Shown: positions 1-10,810 of the stretch, piece by piece
How the letters are laid out: every line of letters begins with the position of its first letter
Position numbering within the stretch: position 1 is the stretch's first letter
Assembly (NCBI GenBank): GCA_021234155.1
Contig: JAJEKV010000016.1
Coordinates: forward strand, 622,001 to 686,000
Length of the DNA: 64,000 nucleotides
From: Isoetes taiwanensis
Taxonomy: Eukaryota; Streptophyta; Lycopodiopsida; Isoetales; Isoetaceae
Reading direction: 5' to 3'
The notes under the pieces: model-generated
Database searches by the model: none
What the model saw: the letters and a program-made list of their open reading frames with translations, nothing else
What the model was told of the DNA's origin: nothing
Made by a program: the position numbers and the translations under genes

Positions 1-77
1 ATAAAACATTATCTGAAATGTTGTAGATTTAGAAATGTTACCCCATAAGCTCACAAGCCAAATGCGATCCAAACACT

Positions 78-1063
78 CTATAAGTTGCAAGTGCCCAACT
101 TGAGAATCTCTGCTATGGCATAACTTGCACACTCCATATTATTATATAGTCTACAGGAACAAAAAAGTGCAGTCAAAATCAACGTATTAGTTGGGACGGG
201 CATCATAGCAATAAGGTCTATTGCTTCACATAGAACCTGCTCGTCCAAGAAGATCAACCATACAAACATAATGATTGAGCATTGGGTATATTCTACAAAC
301 TACACTCATAGCCACAAAGTAGTGACAACCTGTATTGATTAGACCCACGTGACTACATGCAGTAAGAGTAGAAACAAAGGTAACCCAATTTGGCCTTAGG
401 CCATGGTATTGCATATCATAGAAAAGAGCTAAAACTTCGATATCATTACCATGGCTTGCAAACGTTGACAGCATTGCATTCCAAACAATCAGATTTTTAA
501 CAGGTAGTTTAACAAAAACTAGAAAGGAATCCCCAATGCTTCCACACTTTGCATACCTGTTCATAATACTGCTTCCCAAAGCAACATCCATGAGTCCCAA
601 GACACGATTACACTCCATATGAATAGCTTTGCCTAATTGCAGACATCCTACTTTTGCACATGGCACATGCATATAGCACACTCAGATAGATAATTGTATC
701 AGGCTGGAATCCCTTGCATTGAATATGTGCAAATATAATGAAGACCTTATCCACATCACCATGTTCTGCATATCCTGAAATCATCACACTCCATGAAATT
801 ACATCCTGTTCAAGCAATCTATCAAAAACACTGCAAGCATCATCAAGCTGTCCAAATTTAACATACATATCAACAAGTATGCTGCCCACAATGTTATTGG
901 ACTCCCACTAATCTTTGATGACATGTGCGTGGACATGTCTACCCAATTCTGACTTGTTTGCACTCGTACAGGCACTGAGAACAGTTGTGTATGTCACCTT
1001 ATCTGGCTTATAACCACATAAGGCTATTTGCCAAAACAGGCCTACAGCTTGATTATGGGCCTA
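78..1063 (-). pseudogene. PPR (PLS-class) protein pseudogene
   Basis: Read on the minus strand from about 1063 to 78, the three frames together give a run of pentatricopeptide repeats of the plant PLS type. Visible repeat hallmarks are VSACT-like and LVDMYVKFGQLDDACSVF, DVISWSVMISGYAEHGD, GFQPDTIIYLSVLYACA, then IMNRYAKCGSIGDSFLVF, NLIVWNAMLSTFASHGND, GLRPNWVTFVSTLTACSHVG and CMVDLLGRAGS. Such proteins normally act in mitochondria or plastids as sequence-specific RNA-binding editing or splicing factors. The copy is broken: an in-frame TAG lies at 908-910, one frame change near 665-690 and another near 230-270. No start codon or targeting peptide is visible, and the E/DYW end is lost. A decayed gene copy or captured fragment is more likely than an intron-containing gene. 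Confidence 0.85.
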
Positions 1064-2659
1064 GAATGAAAGAGGTTATGCACAAGCCATGCTAAGTTCC
1101 ATTTCTGAAGCATGCACTGTCCAACTGAGATCTTTCTTAGCATTTAACCATCTTGTCTCATCTGGAATTGCATGTCATGCCGTCGGTAAAACACTATTGG
1201 ACGTGCAATTTTCTGTTTGGCTCAGTTGTAAGTGTAGTATGCTATACTCTCCAAAGTCATCTTTGATTGTAAAATCAGAACACATTTTCCTTCATCTTGC
1301 TGAAAAGTTATCAAAATGCACATACCAAGAGCAGATATTGCTGCCAAACAAGCTTGTTACAATCATAAACCAATCTCAAGCTTTTCGAGCAAGAATTTGC
1401 ATCGCCAGAGTAGCAACATACCCAGTTCTTCTTTTGGTTTAAATAGAAATGCAATCAATCACAAAGGGCCTTTCAAGGCATGGACGTAAATCAAGAAGCA
1501 CAAACTCGCTTATACTCCACTTTCTAATGAATCCTTTGTTAGATCACAAGTCGGATCAAGGAAAAAGGATCCATGACAGCACAAAGGGTAACATACTAAT
1601 CTTTATCTGAAATGTATTCCAACCACATTCCTCTGACAATGTATGGGTAAGAGCTACCACATTACTTGCTTGCTCTTGCTTTTGACCATTTGAGACTAAT
1701 TGACCTAAAAATGAGTGATTTTGCATCAAATTCCGGAAAAGCCAAAATGGTTAGGAGGAAGGTAGTGGTGCTTACCAGTGCTTGGAGGTGATTGAATAAT
1801 GAGCCAAAATCGCATAAATCCGGCACCCATAACAGGACCACCTATATAAGCTCGTTCGCCATGGTTTTGCTCGGAAATCGCATAAATCCGGCACGCAAAT
1901 GACCAGTCCTTCACTGGCGTGGATATGGCAAGCTCGATTTTCCGATTAGCCGGTTTACACAGCGGCCGCCCAGCAACAGCGGCGACCGCGAATTTACAGC
2001 CGATAGGGAGTTTGAAGCAGTTTTTAGTTTATTTCAGGTATATGCTAGCATATACCCCAAAGATGCCAAAAACCCACATAAACAAGGGATTGCCCCCCTA
2101 GGGGCAACCCAAAAAGCACCTCTAAACCTTAAGTCTACATATGGAATGTATCGGAAAATCCCATGCTGGTCACTTAAGTGGTTTCTGCACCTCCTCACAT
2201 GAATCTCCCATGGACCCTAAGGTTCATTGTTATTTGTTTCACGGGTTTGAAAACCTTGCCATGCCAATATTCACGAGGAACTCCAATCCATTATTCGAGT
2301 TTACACATGACCCTCTAATGCTCGGTATCGCCGGGCACCCGTTTACTTTTGCAATCTAATAAAATAAGTGAGTTAGTGAAAAGAAATGTTCGCCACATCG
2401 TTGTATTAGTTTCTTTAACTCAAATGTCTTTGTAACTCCCAATGTAATACAAGCTATATTGGTTCTTAACATTAGCGCAGCAACGTCGGGCACCCTAACT
2501 ATTACTTTCTCTAATGAGACAAAACCCTGGACTCATGCTGCATACATGCCATGCATGTGTACATAGATATATAAGCATGTATACTGGCCCACCAAGTGCC
2601 CAGGTCTGTTACACAATACCTCTCTCTATGCACTGATTCCTCATAGTAGTTGTGCATGT
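1064..2659. other. Intergenic stretch without a recognised gene
   Basis: Only short open frames without family resemblance are present. A short motif (CGCATAAATCCGGCAC) occurs twice, near 1811 and 1878. The base composition is AT-rich with a more GC-rich island around 1915-2000. Confidence 0.5.
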
Positions 2660-2944
2660 GTCAAAGCGTTCGCAAAGTCTTGGGGAAGACAGAAGGCTCA
2701 GCAAGAGCATGAGTCATTAGACGTATTATATCGAAGACTTCAACCTTCTGATGGAGTACAGGAAAATGAGATATTGCGTCTCATTGTAGCTAACGAGTCT
2801 AAGAGGGCATCTCAGGCAAGGGTGAAGGCGGGGATCACTTGGCTGAGAGAAGGTGATACCAATTCCAGAATGTACTTCAGGGCAGCTCAGCAATATGCAG
2901 CGTCAATGTCGTCATTGGAAATGCCTAATGGCCAGATTCTTTAG
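2660..2944 (+). pseudogene. L1-type LINE ORF2 fragment (between endonuclease and reverse transcriptase)
   Basis: This open stretch has no ATG near its start and ends at TAG 2942-2944. It encodes a Gln/Arg-rich helical segment followed by RVKAGITWLREGDTNSRMYF. The pattern W-L-x-E-G-D-x-N-S-x-x-Y/F-F is the conserved linker just upstream of the reverse transcriptase in plant L1 elements. No endonuclease or RT motif lies next to it, so it is an isolated remnant about 95 codons long. Identification rests on this one motif. Confidence 0.7.
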
Positions 2945-4006
2945 TTGCCTTGCCTGCGGATATTAAACAGTTTACATTTCAACTTTTTCCCACTTCTTCC
3001 AGGAAAAGAGTTATCAGTATAGTGATGTCTGACATAGGTGCTTCTTAGATGTGCATACTTGTTATTATATCCTAAACATTAGTGTGTACGCATTAGCAGT
3101 TTTCTGTCTTATGTTGGGGTGGGGTTATGAGCAAAACAAATCGTAATACATGTTACTGCAATTCATATTCCTCATAACAGGACTACAACCTGTGAGCCTC
3201 ATGTACAGGACTACCCCATTCAAAGCTATGATGCTAGCTTTTCTGGATGGAACAAATCAGAATAGGAGATTTTTGCGTAAACAGGTTTATTAATGCAGAG
3301 TTTGCAGCGAAGACTCAAACTCAATACCTATATTAAATAGAAATCCGACAGCATCACTTGCAGTCTGTGTAAAGGTTTTTGTCTCCATATTAATAGTTAT
3401 TCTGGCTGTTTCGAAAGTTCAATTAGAACTGCCTATGTTGTACAATTTCAACTATTTCAATATATGCTGTACATTTGAAAATCTTTTGTTTCTTTTGCCT
3501 TTTTAAAGATAAAATAAGGAACCAAAACAAGAAGTGATGTACACCATGAAGGCAGCAAACGCATGATTTGACCTCTCTACACAAGAAGATACAGAACTAT
3601 TATTATTTTATATATTCTAACTTTGACAAGGTCCATTAGTACCCTGACAGTATTTTAGTCTAGGTCTCCTCCGTGTTGATCTATTTTCCAACAAAACAGC
3701 TCCTCTGAATTAAAATATGTAGGCAAAATTGACGCATCAACAGCCACTATAGGTACATTACATTTCACTCATTTACAACAGACAGGAGAAAGATGTGGTC
3801 TTCTGTAATCTGTATGTTATTCATCAGAAACAGAGCAAGGATGGCTCTTCTACAAATCATTCAAGTAGTTTTATGACCTCAAATCCTTCTTCCTGATTTA
3901 TTGCACTAACTTACAACAAACTGAATTCATATCAAATGAGGACTGTAACAAGCTGATTTCTATACTTACTGAAAACAATAGGCAAAGAATGCATTTGGGT
4001 GGAAAA
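2945..4006. other. Intergenic stretch downstream of the dirigent gene
   Basis: The stretch is AT-rich with no coding signal. It holds the 3' flank of the minus-strand dirigent gene; no poly(A) signal could be assigned with confidence. Confidence 0.4.
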
Positions 4007-4546
4007 TCATGCAAAAGTAGGAACAACAACGTGGGCAGTATGCAAGGCAACGCTATCAGGGATATTGAGGTAAGTGGTGGTGTAATTAGCATAACCAGTG
4101 GCCATGCGAAAATCACCGGTACCACCAACTATGGCGATCTCCTTCATACCTTGGGGGCCAACGGATTTGTCAGTTCCCTGCATTGCAAGGGTGCCATTAT
4201 ACTCCGAAGTCTGCAGCACAGCGCTCAGCACCAGAAATGCATGGGAGGTGTCTACTGCAGCGATCATGAAGGTCCCTTTTGCTCGCCCGATCTCATTTGC
4301 TGTGGTGAAGTTGGGCCCGTCGAAAATCTGATTATCTATCACAAACAAAGAACCGAATTGGGTTTTTGTTGTATCCCCATTTGGGCCTGCTACTCGAACT
4401 CCTGTGGCATTTGGAGACGTGATCTTGTCATACATGTACATTTTGATGTGATAGTGCTTGAATGGACTCGGATTTCCTTCTGCCCATGACAGAGAAATTA
4501 CTAGCAAGATCTTCAGCATCAGAAGAAATTCTATCCTCGAACTCAT
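4007..4546 (-). CDS. Dirigent family protein
   Basis: An intact single-exon frame of 179 codons, starting at the ATG at 4546-4544 (an upstream in-frame TTG is not needed). Residues 1-24 form a secretory signal peptide (hydrophobic FLLMLKILLVISLSWA, then AEGNP). The rest is a dirigent beta-barrel: HYHIKMYMYDK, AGPNGDTTKTQFGSLFVIDN, GRAKGTF, EYNGTLAMQGTDK and the C-terminal AIVGGTGDFRMATGYA block all match family-conserved strands. Dirigent proteins act in the apoplast and steer stereoselective coupling of phenoxy radicals in lignan or related phenolic synthesis. Length and motif order are normal (family about 180-200 aa), and no stop or frameshift is present. Substrate and stereochemistry cannot be told from sequence. 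The proximal upstream region (4547-4680) ends in a poly-T run at about 4661-4679. Confidence 0.93.
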   Translation of the reverse strand: MSSRIEFLLMLKILLVISLSWAEGNPSPFKHYHIKMYMYDKITSPNATGVRVAGPNGDTTKTQFGSLFVIDNQIFDGPNFTTANEIGRAKGTFMIAAVDTSHAFLVLSAVLQTSEYNGTLAMQGTDKSVGPQGMKEIAIVGGTGDFRMATGYANYTTTYLNIPDSVALHTAHVVVPTFA

Positions 4547-4660
4547 CTTGGAACCCAAAAAAAGCTCGCACTCAAAAACTCCTTCTGATCTGCTCTGAGT
4601 CCCAGTTTCGAGCGCCCTGTATTTATCCCATATTTAGAGGACCCACCATTTTGACATTGA

Positions 4661-4679
4661 TTTTTTTTTTTTTTTTCTT
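4661..4679. repeat. Poly-T tract upstream of the dirigent gene
   Basis: A nearly uninterrupted run of T on the plus strand, about 100 bp beyond the dirigent start codon on its promoter side. Confidence 0.8.
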
Positions 4680-4878
4680 TAATTCTAATTGCATTTTCTA
4701 TATTGTTGTGCCTTGTCAAAAGTTGTATACCAAGCGTGGAAGCTAAATTGTCCATCTCACCTATACTGATCAACTGTCAGTTGTCTCAAGTGTCTGGACC
4801 ATGATTATCCATGCCAAGATTATGGGCCATCATTCCACGAGCTAGACTTAGCGTGTCCGTCGATAACGCAAGACTGTG

Positions 4879-4956
4879 TTCCCATGATTCATATATTGTA
4901 TGTGGTCTCATAAGTCCTGTGTTCCCATGATTCATATACTGTATGTGGTCTCATAT
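4879..4956. repeat. Direct duplication of about 42 bp
   Basis: The segment beginning GTTCCCATGATTCATATA is present twice in tandem (about 4879 and 4920), with small differences. Confidence 0.75.
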
Positions 4957-5031
4957 ATCACGCCATGGCTTATCTCCGCTTATATCATCTATGTAATATC
5001 ATATAACATAGATGGCTCATAAAAAATCAAC

Positions 5032-5034
<3 letters not shown>

Positions 5035-5071
<37 letters not shown>
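5035..5071. repeat. Long poly-A tract
   Basis: More than 30 consecutive A residues. No retroelement coding sequence lies next to it, so it cannot be tied to a LINE or SINE tail with confidence. Confidence 0.85.
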
Positions 5072-5072
<1 letters not shown>

Positions 5073-5150
5073 AGTGAATAACCCAACTATAGCCTATATA
5101 GTCCTTAGTTCTTCCAAGATGAAAATTACAAATTTTCCCTCAGTTAATGG

Positions 5151-5256
5151 AAGTCAGTTATGTCTTATTCAAGGGATGCTAATGTTAAAAGTGAATATAG
5201 TAAGTTAGTTATGTCTTATTCAAGGAATGCTAATGTTAAAAGTGAATATAGTACGT
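5151..5256. repeat. Tandem duplication, unit about 54 bp
   Basis: The segment starting AGTTATGTCTTATTCAAGG occurs at about 5155 and again at about 5209 with two or three substitutions. Confidence 0.75.
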
Positions 5257-6068
5257 GTCCAGTTTAACTTCGACATGAGTTGTTTTGCACGTAATCAATA
5301 TTCCACAAGTTAGGAAATTGCACCGTCAATACTCCACAGTTTTAAGTCGACGTTTGATCTGTCTCTAGTTGTCCTATCTTTGGGTTTAGGATGACTATCT
5401 CAAAGCTAAGACTTCATTCATTCATACAGTGTGTCTGTTTTTCAATGCTTTGGATAATATTATTATATGTTTAAAAATTTCGCTAAAATTGAAATTCTAT
5501 GGCATAGCTTAGCTGCAATGGTGATGGTTTTATTTGCAAATTTAATTAATAGTACACACAAGATCTAGGTCATCACTGCACAAGGGATTTCCTGCCCAGA
5601 ATTTTTGGATAAATTTGGTTGTTAAAGTAGATGCCAAAAAAATTTCAGTCGAACTTCAAAATCTACAAGTATCAATAAAGCAGAGCATTCTTCGCATTTA
5701 AGCAAAATCATTCAAGGCCTAGTGGAGGCATGCGTGTGTAAGGGCATATGTTGTTCTCTCTTTACCCAGACATCGAAAAACAAGGGCTTAGTCTCCTAAA
5801 TTTTCGGTCACAATCCTTATTTTTTAGTAGAAGTTTCATTTTGTCGGTAAAAGAACTGTGGGGTTTCTGTCAAAATCCAACAAATAATCATCGGTGGAGC
5901 ATGACATTTACCGGCAAATTATCTGGTTAGAGCTATTGGGGAGTTTGAAGCCTAATTTTACCCATGTTTTGGAGGGTGGGACAAAACGCACACTCACAAT
6001 CGTACTATCTTGTTCCATAGTCAATTGGCACTTTTTTCTACTTTACAACAACTTTAAAAGTAGTTCGG

Positions 6069-6965
6069 CCCCATCAATCTACATCGTGGAGATGTTAGCA
6101 ATCTATATCATTAATGAACAAGAAAACTAAACAATAGGGCAAGCTTAAGTCAAATGGTCAATCTACACTATAGAGATGTTAGCAATCTATATCATTAATA
6201 AAGAAGAAAAACATCAACGGGGGAAGCTTAGGACAAATGGCTGGGGCTTTGGAGGGGGTAACTCTGGTCCCAAAATTCGGTCAACCAAATATGAGTAAGC
6301 AAGCTTTTGTTGAGAAAAGATTGAGGTAGAACTGTACAATGGGGCTTTTGTCAATTTGAATAATAGAATAGAATAGAATATGATAATAATGTGAATGGCA
6401 TATCCACCTATAATGTAGGTGAACTCCCCGGGATTCCACGAAGATTCTCCATTTGGATCACATTGGCTTCAATGACAATGAAACAACGATAAATTACCAA
6501 ATGTTGAAAAGCTCTCGACGAGAGGAATCCAATAGTGTGGGCCCCTGCTTGATTTGACGCAACCATTGTGATATTGTTGTTTGAAGGGGAGGCACAGAAA
6601 AGAAACTTCCTCTATTGCCATCTTGGTATAAAAGGGATGCGGTCCTACACCACAAGCATCACCTCAAGAGTGGCTCGAAGACATGATTGTCAAAGGAGAC
6701 CCTACATTTGTTTAGTTTATTTGGGTTTTCCAATTCCAACCCTTCCAACCTCATAGATCTCTTTATTTCCTTTTTTATTGCCATGTTACTTTCTATATTG
6801 TACATCAACTATATCTATATAACATCAGTCTACATTGTAGAGATGTTAGCAATCTGTATCATTAATAAACAAGAAAATTAACAGTAGGGCAAGCTTATGA
6901 AAAATGACCAGTCTACATTATAGAGATAATAGCAATCCATTTAATCAATAAATAAGAAAATGTAG
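6069..6965. repeat. Four copies of an ~85-bp dispersed repeat
   Basis: The motif TCTACAT(C/T)GTGGAGATGTTAGC followed by AATCTATATCATTAAT, an AACAAGAAAA run and GGGCAAGCTTA occurs near 6074, 6162, 6829 and 6911. The first pair and the second pair are each adjacent, with about 590 bp of unrelated sequence between pairs. No coding capacity was seen. Confidence 0.7.
6358..6380. repeat. (AATAG)n microsatellite
   Basis: AATAG units are repeated four times. This is the reverse complement of the (CTATT)n tails on the LINEs in this window, so it could mark a minus-strand LINE tail. No adjacent LINE 3' end was seen. Confidence 0.6.
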
Positions 6966-8168
6966 ACGCAGAATGAGTAAAAAAAAAAAAAAACTCATGG
7001 TTGAGGGTAGATTTTGTTACAATGGCTTCATGTCGTTCAGAAATTTAAGGCTCGATTATTGAGTACTGAAGATGCACATTCCGCTTTCAGTGGATTCTCC
7101 TGTTGGATGATTCAATGGTGCTTGAGAAGCTTGCATGCATGCAATAGATCTTTTGTTATCTAAAATGGTAATTGCTATATTGTATGTTCTAGAAAGTTAT
7201 TGTCAATGGTTCAAAAAATTACATCTTTAGTTATACAGTTGGCACACATGGAAAAAAAAAATCAAATATTTGACAATTAAATATGAGGTTTCATATTTAA
7301 TTTGCGCGAGTCTTGAATAGAGCTTTCAAAGTTTAAAAAATATTAACGACCACAAATGTACAGATGTAGCCATACTATAAGGTACAACACACAATATAGG
7401 GGAGGTGCACCAATAGTAAACAACTCAAGAGCCATGTCCAAGGAAAGGTAAAAATAATTGTATAGCTGGTATGAGGTATTATGCAGATTTTTGTTGGAAA
7501 AAATTGAATATTTATTGCCCATAAAATCACACTACAAAATGGGAAAAATAGGTATATCTAGAATTAAAAAGAGTCATTGAAAGCCCCAATTGTGGATCAA
7601 AGTTCTAGGGTTAAGGTCAATCCATTTTTTTCAACCTTCATCGAATGGTTGAGATTGCTACAATAATTCGGGGTTGATCCACTATTGGAGAATTCTATTC
7701 GTTTTTCTATGATCCACAATTGGATCATGGTCCACTATTGGTGATCCTCCTCTATAAGTTGCCATAAAGTTCGTATTAATAATGCTGTTAGAATATTAAA
7801 TGTTGTTCATAATAAATGTGATATGTGCCCATGTATGACCCGTGCAACATGGACTCAAAAGCAAAGGATAGTAGAGTGCAGGTTTACAACCAGGTGGAGG
7901 CGTAGGGCAAAATGAGCTGAGACGGCATGCAACCGACGATCTAAGCTGGCACAGGATCAGCCGAGTATAGTTGGTCCAAAAGAGGGGCGGATGTTTGTCA
8001 TATAGGAGAAATCGATTGATAATCGATTTAATGCTTGGGCTCGCCAAGATGATATATGGAAGGTGTATCTGATATAAATGTGTATATGTTGTTTACATAG
8101 GATTTAGAATTCCTTTCTTTAAGGTATCTCATCTCGATTCAATTTATAATTCTCTATTATTCTAATAT
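6966..8168. other. AT-rich spacer, probably including the 5' LTR of Copia-1
   Basis: No gene is visible. By position the 5' LTR of Copia-1 must end just before the primer site at 8169. The left LTR edge could not be set because no second copy of this LTR is in the window. Confidence 0.35.
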
Positions 8169-8182
8169 TGGTATCAGAGCCA
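8169..8182 (+). other. Primer binding site of Copia-1
   Basis: TTGGTATCAGAGCC matches the complement of the 3' end of initiator methionyl-tRNA, the usual plant Copia/Ty3 primer. It lies about 50 bp upstream of gag-like sequence. Confidence 0.85.
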
Positions 8183-8212
8183 TCTGAGCTATATTAGACA
8201 TAACAACCCACT

Positions 8213-8962
8213 TTGGAGCAACTTTGTTAGGTCAGATTGAGATTTATAAAGGAGGGGCTCGTTTTCAAGTATGGAAAGAGAAGGTTAAGGAAGCGTTGGT
8301 CACAAAGGGCCTCTGGGAATAAATGGAGCCACCATCACTTGCAGGGGAAGTTAAAGCAGAATTAAAAGAAGAAAAGGAAAAAGGTGAAGCATCAGGTAGC
8401 AAGGATGCAAAGGTTAATGAGGCCAAGATAATTATTTCAAGAGAGTAAAGCCAAGTATCATGCTCAAGATGAAAGGAATGAATCCCAACCAGATGTGCGA
8501 TTACATGGAAAACACTTATGAAGTTAGATCCTTCTCTCCGATAGATATACTAGAAAAGGAGCTTAGGAAGCTCAGACATAATGAAATGATTGAGCTCATT
8601 GATCTCTTTCAGAATTTTAATCTTATAATGGCAGGCAATTCATTGTCAATTGAAGCTCAAGTCAATGCAATTTCTAGGATGTTTGCAGCACATGAAAAGT
8701 TGTCCACGCTTATTAGAAATGTTGCAAAATCTCGTGAAGAAGCAAAAAAAATGGCGAGGACAGAACTTGAACAAAAGAAAATTATACTAGATGAGGAAGA
8801 AGAGACATCAAAGATGTTAATAGCAAAGAAGGAAAGAGCTGCGGAGAAAGATAAAGGTAAGCAAGTTGAGTGCTACAAATGTGGTACAATTGTCCACTGT
8901 CTAAAGAATCTGAAATCGGGCCAGATACATGCTTTACATGTGGAGGAGTAGGTCACTATGCT
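8213..8962 (+). pseudogene. Copia-1 gag (capsid) with stops
   Basis: The start resembles the other two Copia gags in the window (a ...FQVWKEKVKEAL... block near 8255-8300). It is then broken by stops near 8320 and 8446. A clean stretch at 8460-8951 contains the capsid helix ILEKELRKLRHNEM, then RNVAKSREEAKKMARTELEQ, ending at a first knuckle CYKCGTIVHC. By family, gag forms the cytoplasmic virus-like particle that packages element RNA. Multiple stops rule out function. Confidence 0.85.
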
Positions 8963-9178
8963 TCTAAATGCCCAACTCCGAAAAGTGTCAATAGAGGAAG
9001 AGGGCGAGGTCGAGGTAGAGGTGCGGGCAGTAGAGCAGAAGCAAGAGGGAGAAGTTTAGCTAGAGTCAAAGGAAGGCGTGCAACAGCATACTGTGTGAGT
9101 GATTTGGAAGAGCAAGAACAGGGAGCAAGCTCTGAAGAAGAGGTAAATAATACTGGTGTGATCAAACATGGCTTATAA
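8870..9178 (+). pseudogene. Copia-1 nucleocapsid zinc knuckle and Arg/Gly-rich tail
   Basis: A frame change from the preceding gag gives CFTCGGVGHYASKCP, a complete CX2CX4HX4C knuckle. An RGRGRGRGRG-rich basic tail and an acidic end (EEQEQGASSEEE) follow. This is the RNA-binding end of a Copia gag. The +1 shift between the two knuckles is damage, since in Copia-3 both knuckles share one frame. Confidence 0.85.
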
Positions 9179-9447
9179 GAAAGGGCCTAAATCTAACTCT
9201 TTTATTATAGATAGCGAAGCTGAGCACACAGTCATAGGGGACTCGAAGTTGTTAAAAGAAACTTGTACTAGCAAAATAGGACGTGTGCAGCTACAGAATG
9301 GGAGATAGAAGAAGGTTGATAAGAGTGGAGTGCTTGAGATTTTTTATCTCAATGGTGAATCTATAAATCTGAAAAACGTATTGTCTATGTGAAGGAGTTG
9401 TGAGAAATCTGATTTCTGTTGCATAGCTGGTAGACATGGACTACTAG
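9178..9447 (+). pseudogene. Copia-1 protease remnant
   Basis: The retropepsin active site D-S-G-A reads IIDSEAEHTVI here: the catalytic-loop glycine has become Glu, which by family knowledge should abolish activity. Downstream strands (VDKSGVLEIFYLNGES, RNLISVA) follow, with stops. Confidence 0.75.
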
Positions 9448-9869
9448 TTGTTGTATGATAAGTCCATGTGTAAAGTTTTCAAGAATAATAAACTCAAGTT
9501 TCTTGCAAGATGTCTTTCTGGTTTGTTTGAGCTGTTACCAAATGTTAGTGAGGTTAATATAGTTGTACAACCATCGCCAGAACTTTGGCATAAAAGATTG
9601 GGTCATGCCAATCTCAATAAAATAAAAAGAACGATGAAAGATGGGCTAGTAAAAGGAAAAAAACTGAAAAATAAAGGAGAATTTGTATGTAGGGGATGTA
9701 TGCTAGGAAAGCATAGCACGTTGCCATTTCCTAAACATGCTAATAAAAGAGCCCAAGAGGTTTTGGAATTGATTCATAGTGGTCCTTTGAACATGCAATC
9801 TAGGTCTGGCAAGAGATATCATGTGTCTTTTGTGGATGATTACACCAGGAGAGCAAAATGCTATCTTCT

Positions 9870-10072
9870 GCGTAGAAAAGTTGAGGCTTTGAATGCCTTC
9901 AAGAACTTTGTATCTGAAGTGGAAAGAGATACAGGCCATAAGGTAAAATATTTGAGGTCCGATAGAGGAGGCGTAGAAAAGTTGAGGCTTTGAATGCCTT
10001 CAAGAACTTTGTATCTGAAGTGGAAAGAGATACAGGCCATAAGGTAAAATGTTTGAGGCCGATAGAGGAGGC
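9870..10072. repeat. 101-bp tandem duplication inside Copia-1 integrase
   Basis: The stretch beginning GCGTAGAAAAGTTGAGGC is present twice head to tail, differing at two or three positions. One copy is the ancestral integrase sequence. Confidence 0.92.
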
Positions 10073-10105
10073 GAGTATCTGTCAAGAAAGTTCAAACACT
10101 TTTGT

Positions 10106-10230
10106 TAGATAGATAGATAGATAGATAGTATTTTTACGTCATGCCACATTGGCAGCGTCCATGAGGACATATGACGGACCCCCAGAGACTTGAACACAAG
10201 ATCTCTTAGTTGCTAACCCAATGGACTAGC
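10106..10230 (-). mobile_element. tRNA-derived SINE, antisense in Copia-1
   Basis: Read on the minus strand, the insert starts GGCTAGTCCATTGGGTTAGC (box A-like TAGTCCATTGG). It has box B-like TGTTCAAGTCT about 35 nt later, then an unrelated body, and ends in a (CTAT)n tail. The tail appears as (TAGA)n at 10106-10128 on the plus strand. The insert separates Copia-1 integrase codons that are contiguous in the other two Copias. A target duplication could not be resolved. Confidence 0.75.
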
Positions 10231-10651
10231 CAAAGAGGAATTAGGAGACAATTAATATGTAGTTTTACTACACAACAGAATGGAGTTGCTGAGCGGTTCA
10301 ATATAACAATTCTCAATTCTATAAGAGCTATGTTAAAGCATACAGGTATGCCCAATAAGTTATGGGATGAAGTTCTAAAAACTGCTATTTATATTCACAA
10401 GAAATTACCCACAACAAGTCTTGATGGAAAAGTGCCGGATGAAGTATGGATTGGCAGGTCATAGGAGTACGATAAGTTTAAGGTGTTTGGTTATTTGTCA
10501 TATGCACATGTTCATGCTGAACAAAGAAAGAAGCTTGATGACAGGGCCATTGAAGGTTACTTAATCAGGTACGATGAAGAGTCGAAAGGTTACATGCTAC
10601 TTGTTTCGAAAACTAACAAAATTGTTGTGAGCAGGTATGTATGATTTGATG

Positions 10652-10810
10652 AATTTATATTGTATTGTGACAGAAGTAGTGTACGGGAGAGAAAAGTCAT
10701 ACAAACAAAGGGTAAAGAAGACACAATTGTGATGAATTTATATTGTATTGTGACAGAAGTAGTGTACGGGAGAGAAAAGTCATACAAACAAAGGGTAAAG
10801 AAGACACAAT
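10652..10810. repeat. Tandem duplication of about 80 bp at the end of Copia-1 left part
   Basis: The segment TGATGAATTTATATTGTATT ... AAGAAGACACAATTG is present twice in direct succession (about 10650-10732 and 10732-10815). The second copy is cut by the compound LTR element. Confidence 0.85.

Larger units (their letters stand above)
9448..10630 (+). pseudogene. Copia-1 GAG-pre-integrase and integrase, degenerate
   Basis: ELWHKRLGHANL and CRGCMLGKH form the HHCC zinc domain. HSGPLNMQSRSGKRYHVSFVDDYTRR starts the rve core, although the first catalytic Asp of HTD is changed to HSG. The second Asp lies in RSDRGG. The catalytic Glu motif (NGVAERFN) is at about 10275-10310. The LWDEVLKTA and PDEVWIG blocks and a C-terminal segment to about 10630 follow. 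The unit 9870-9970 is repeated at 9971-10072 (101 bp, so it also shifts frame), and a SINE interrupts at 10106-10230. Confidence 0.88.
8169..10810 (+). mobile_element. Copia-1, 5' part (Ty1/copia retrotransposon, degenerate)
   Basis: Domains run in Ty1/copia order: gag, zinc knuckle, protease, GAG-pre-integrase and integrase. The element is broken by the compound LTR element inserted at 10811. The 5-bp sequence ACAAT at 10806-10810 is repeated at 23697-23701, beyond the insertion. When the insertion and one ACAAT are disregarded, the Copia frame runs on into 23702-23899, which confirms the junction. Reverse transcriptase and RNase H of this copy are not found to the right. Other damage includes a 101-bp tandem duplication in integrase and an antisense SINE. 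Confidence 0.9.

Noticed and set aside
3989-4489. Plus-strand 166-codon frame over the dirigent gene
   Set aside because: Antisense shadow of the dirigent coding sequence, with no domain of its own.
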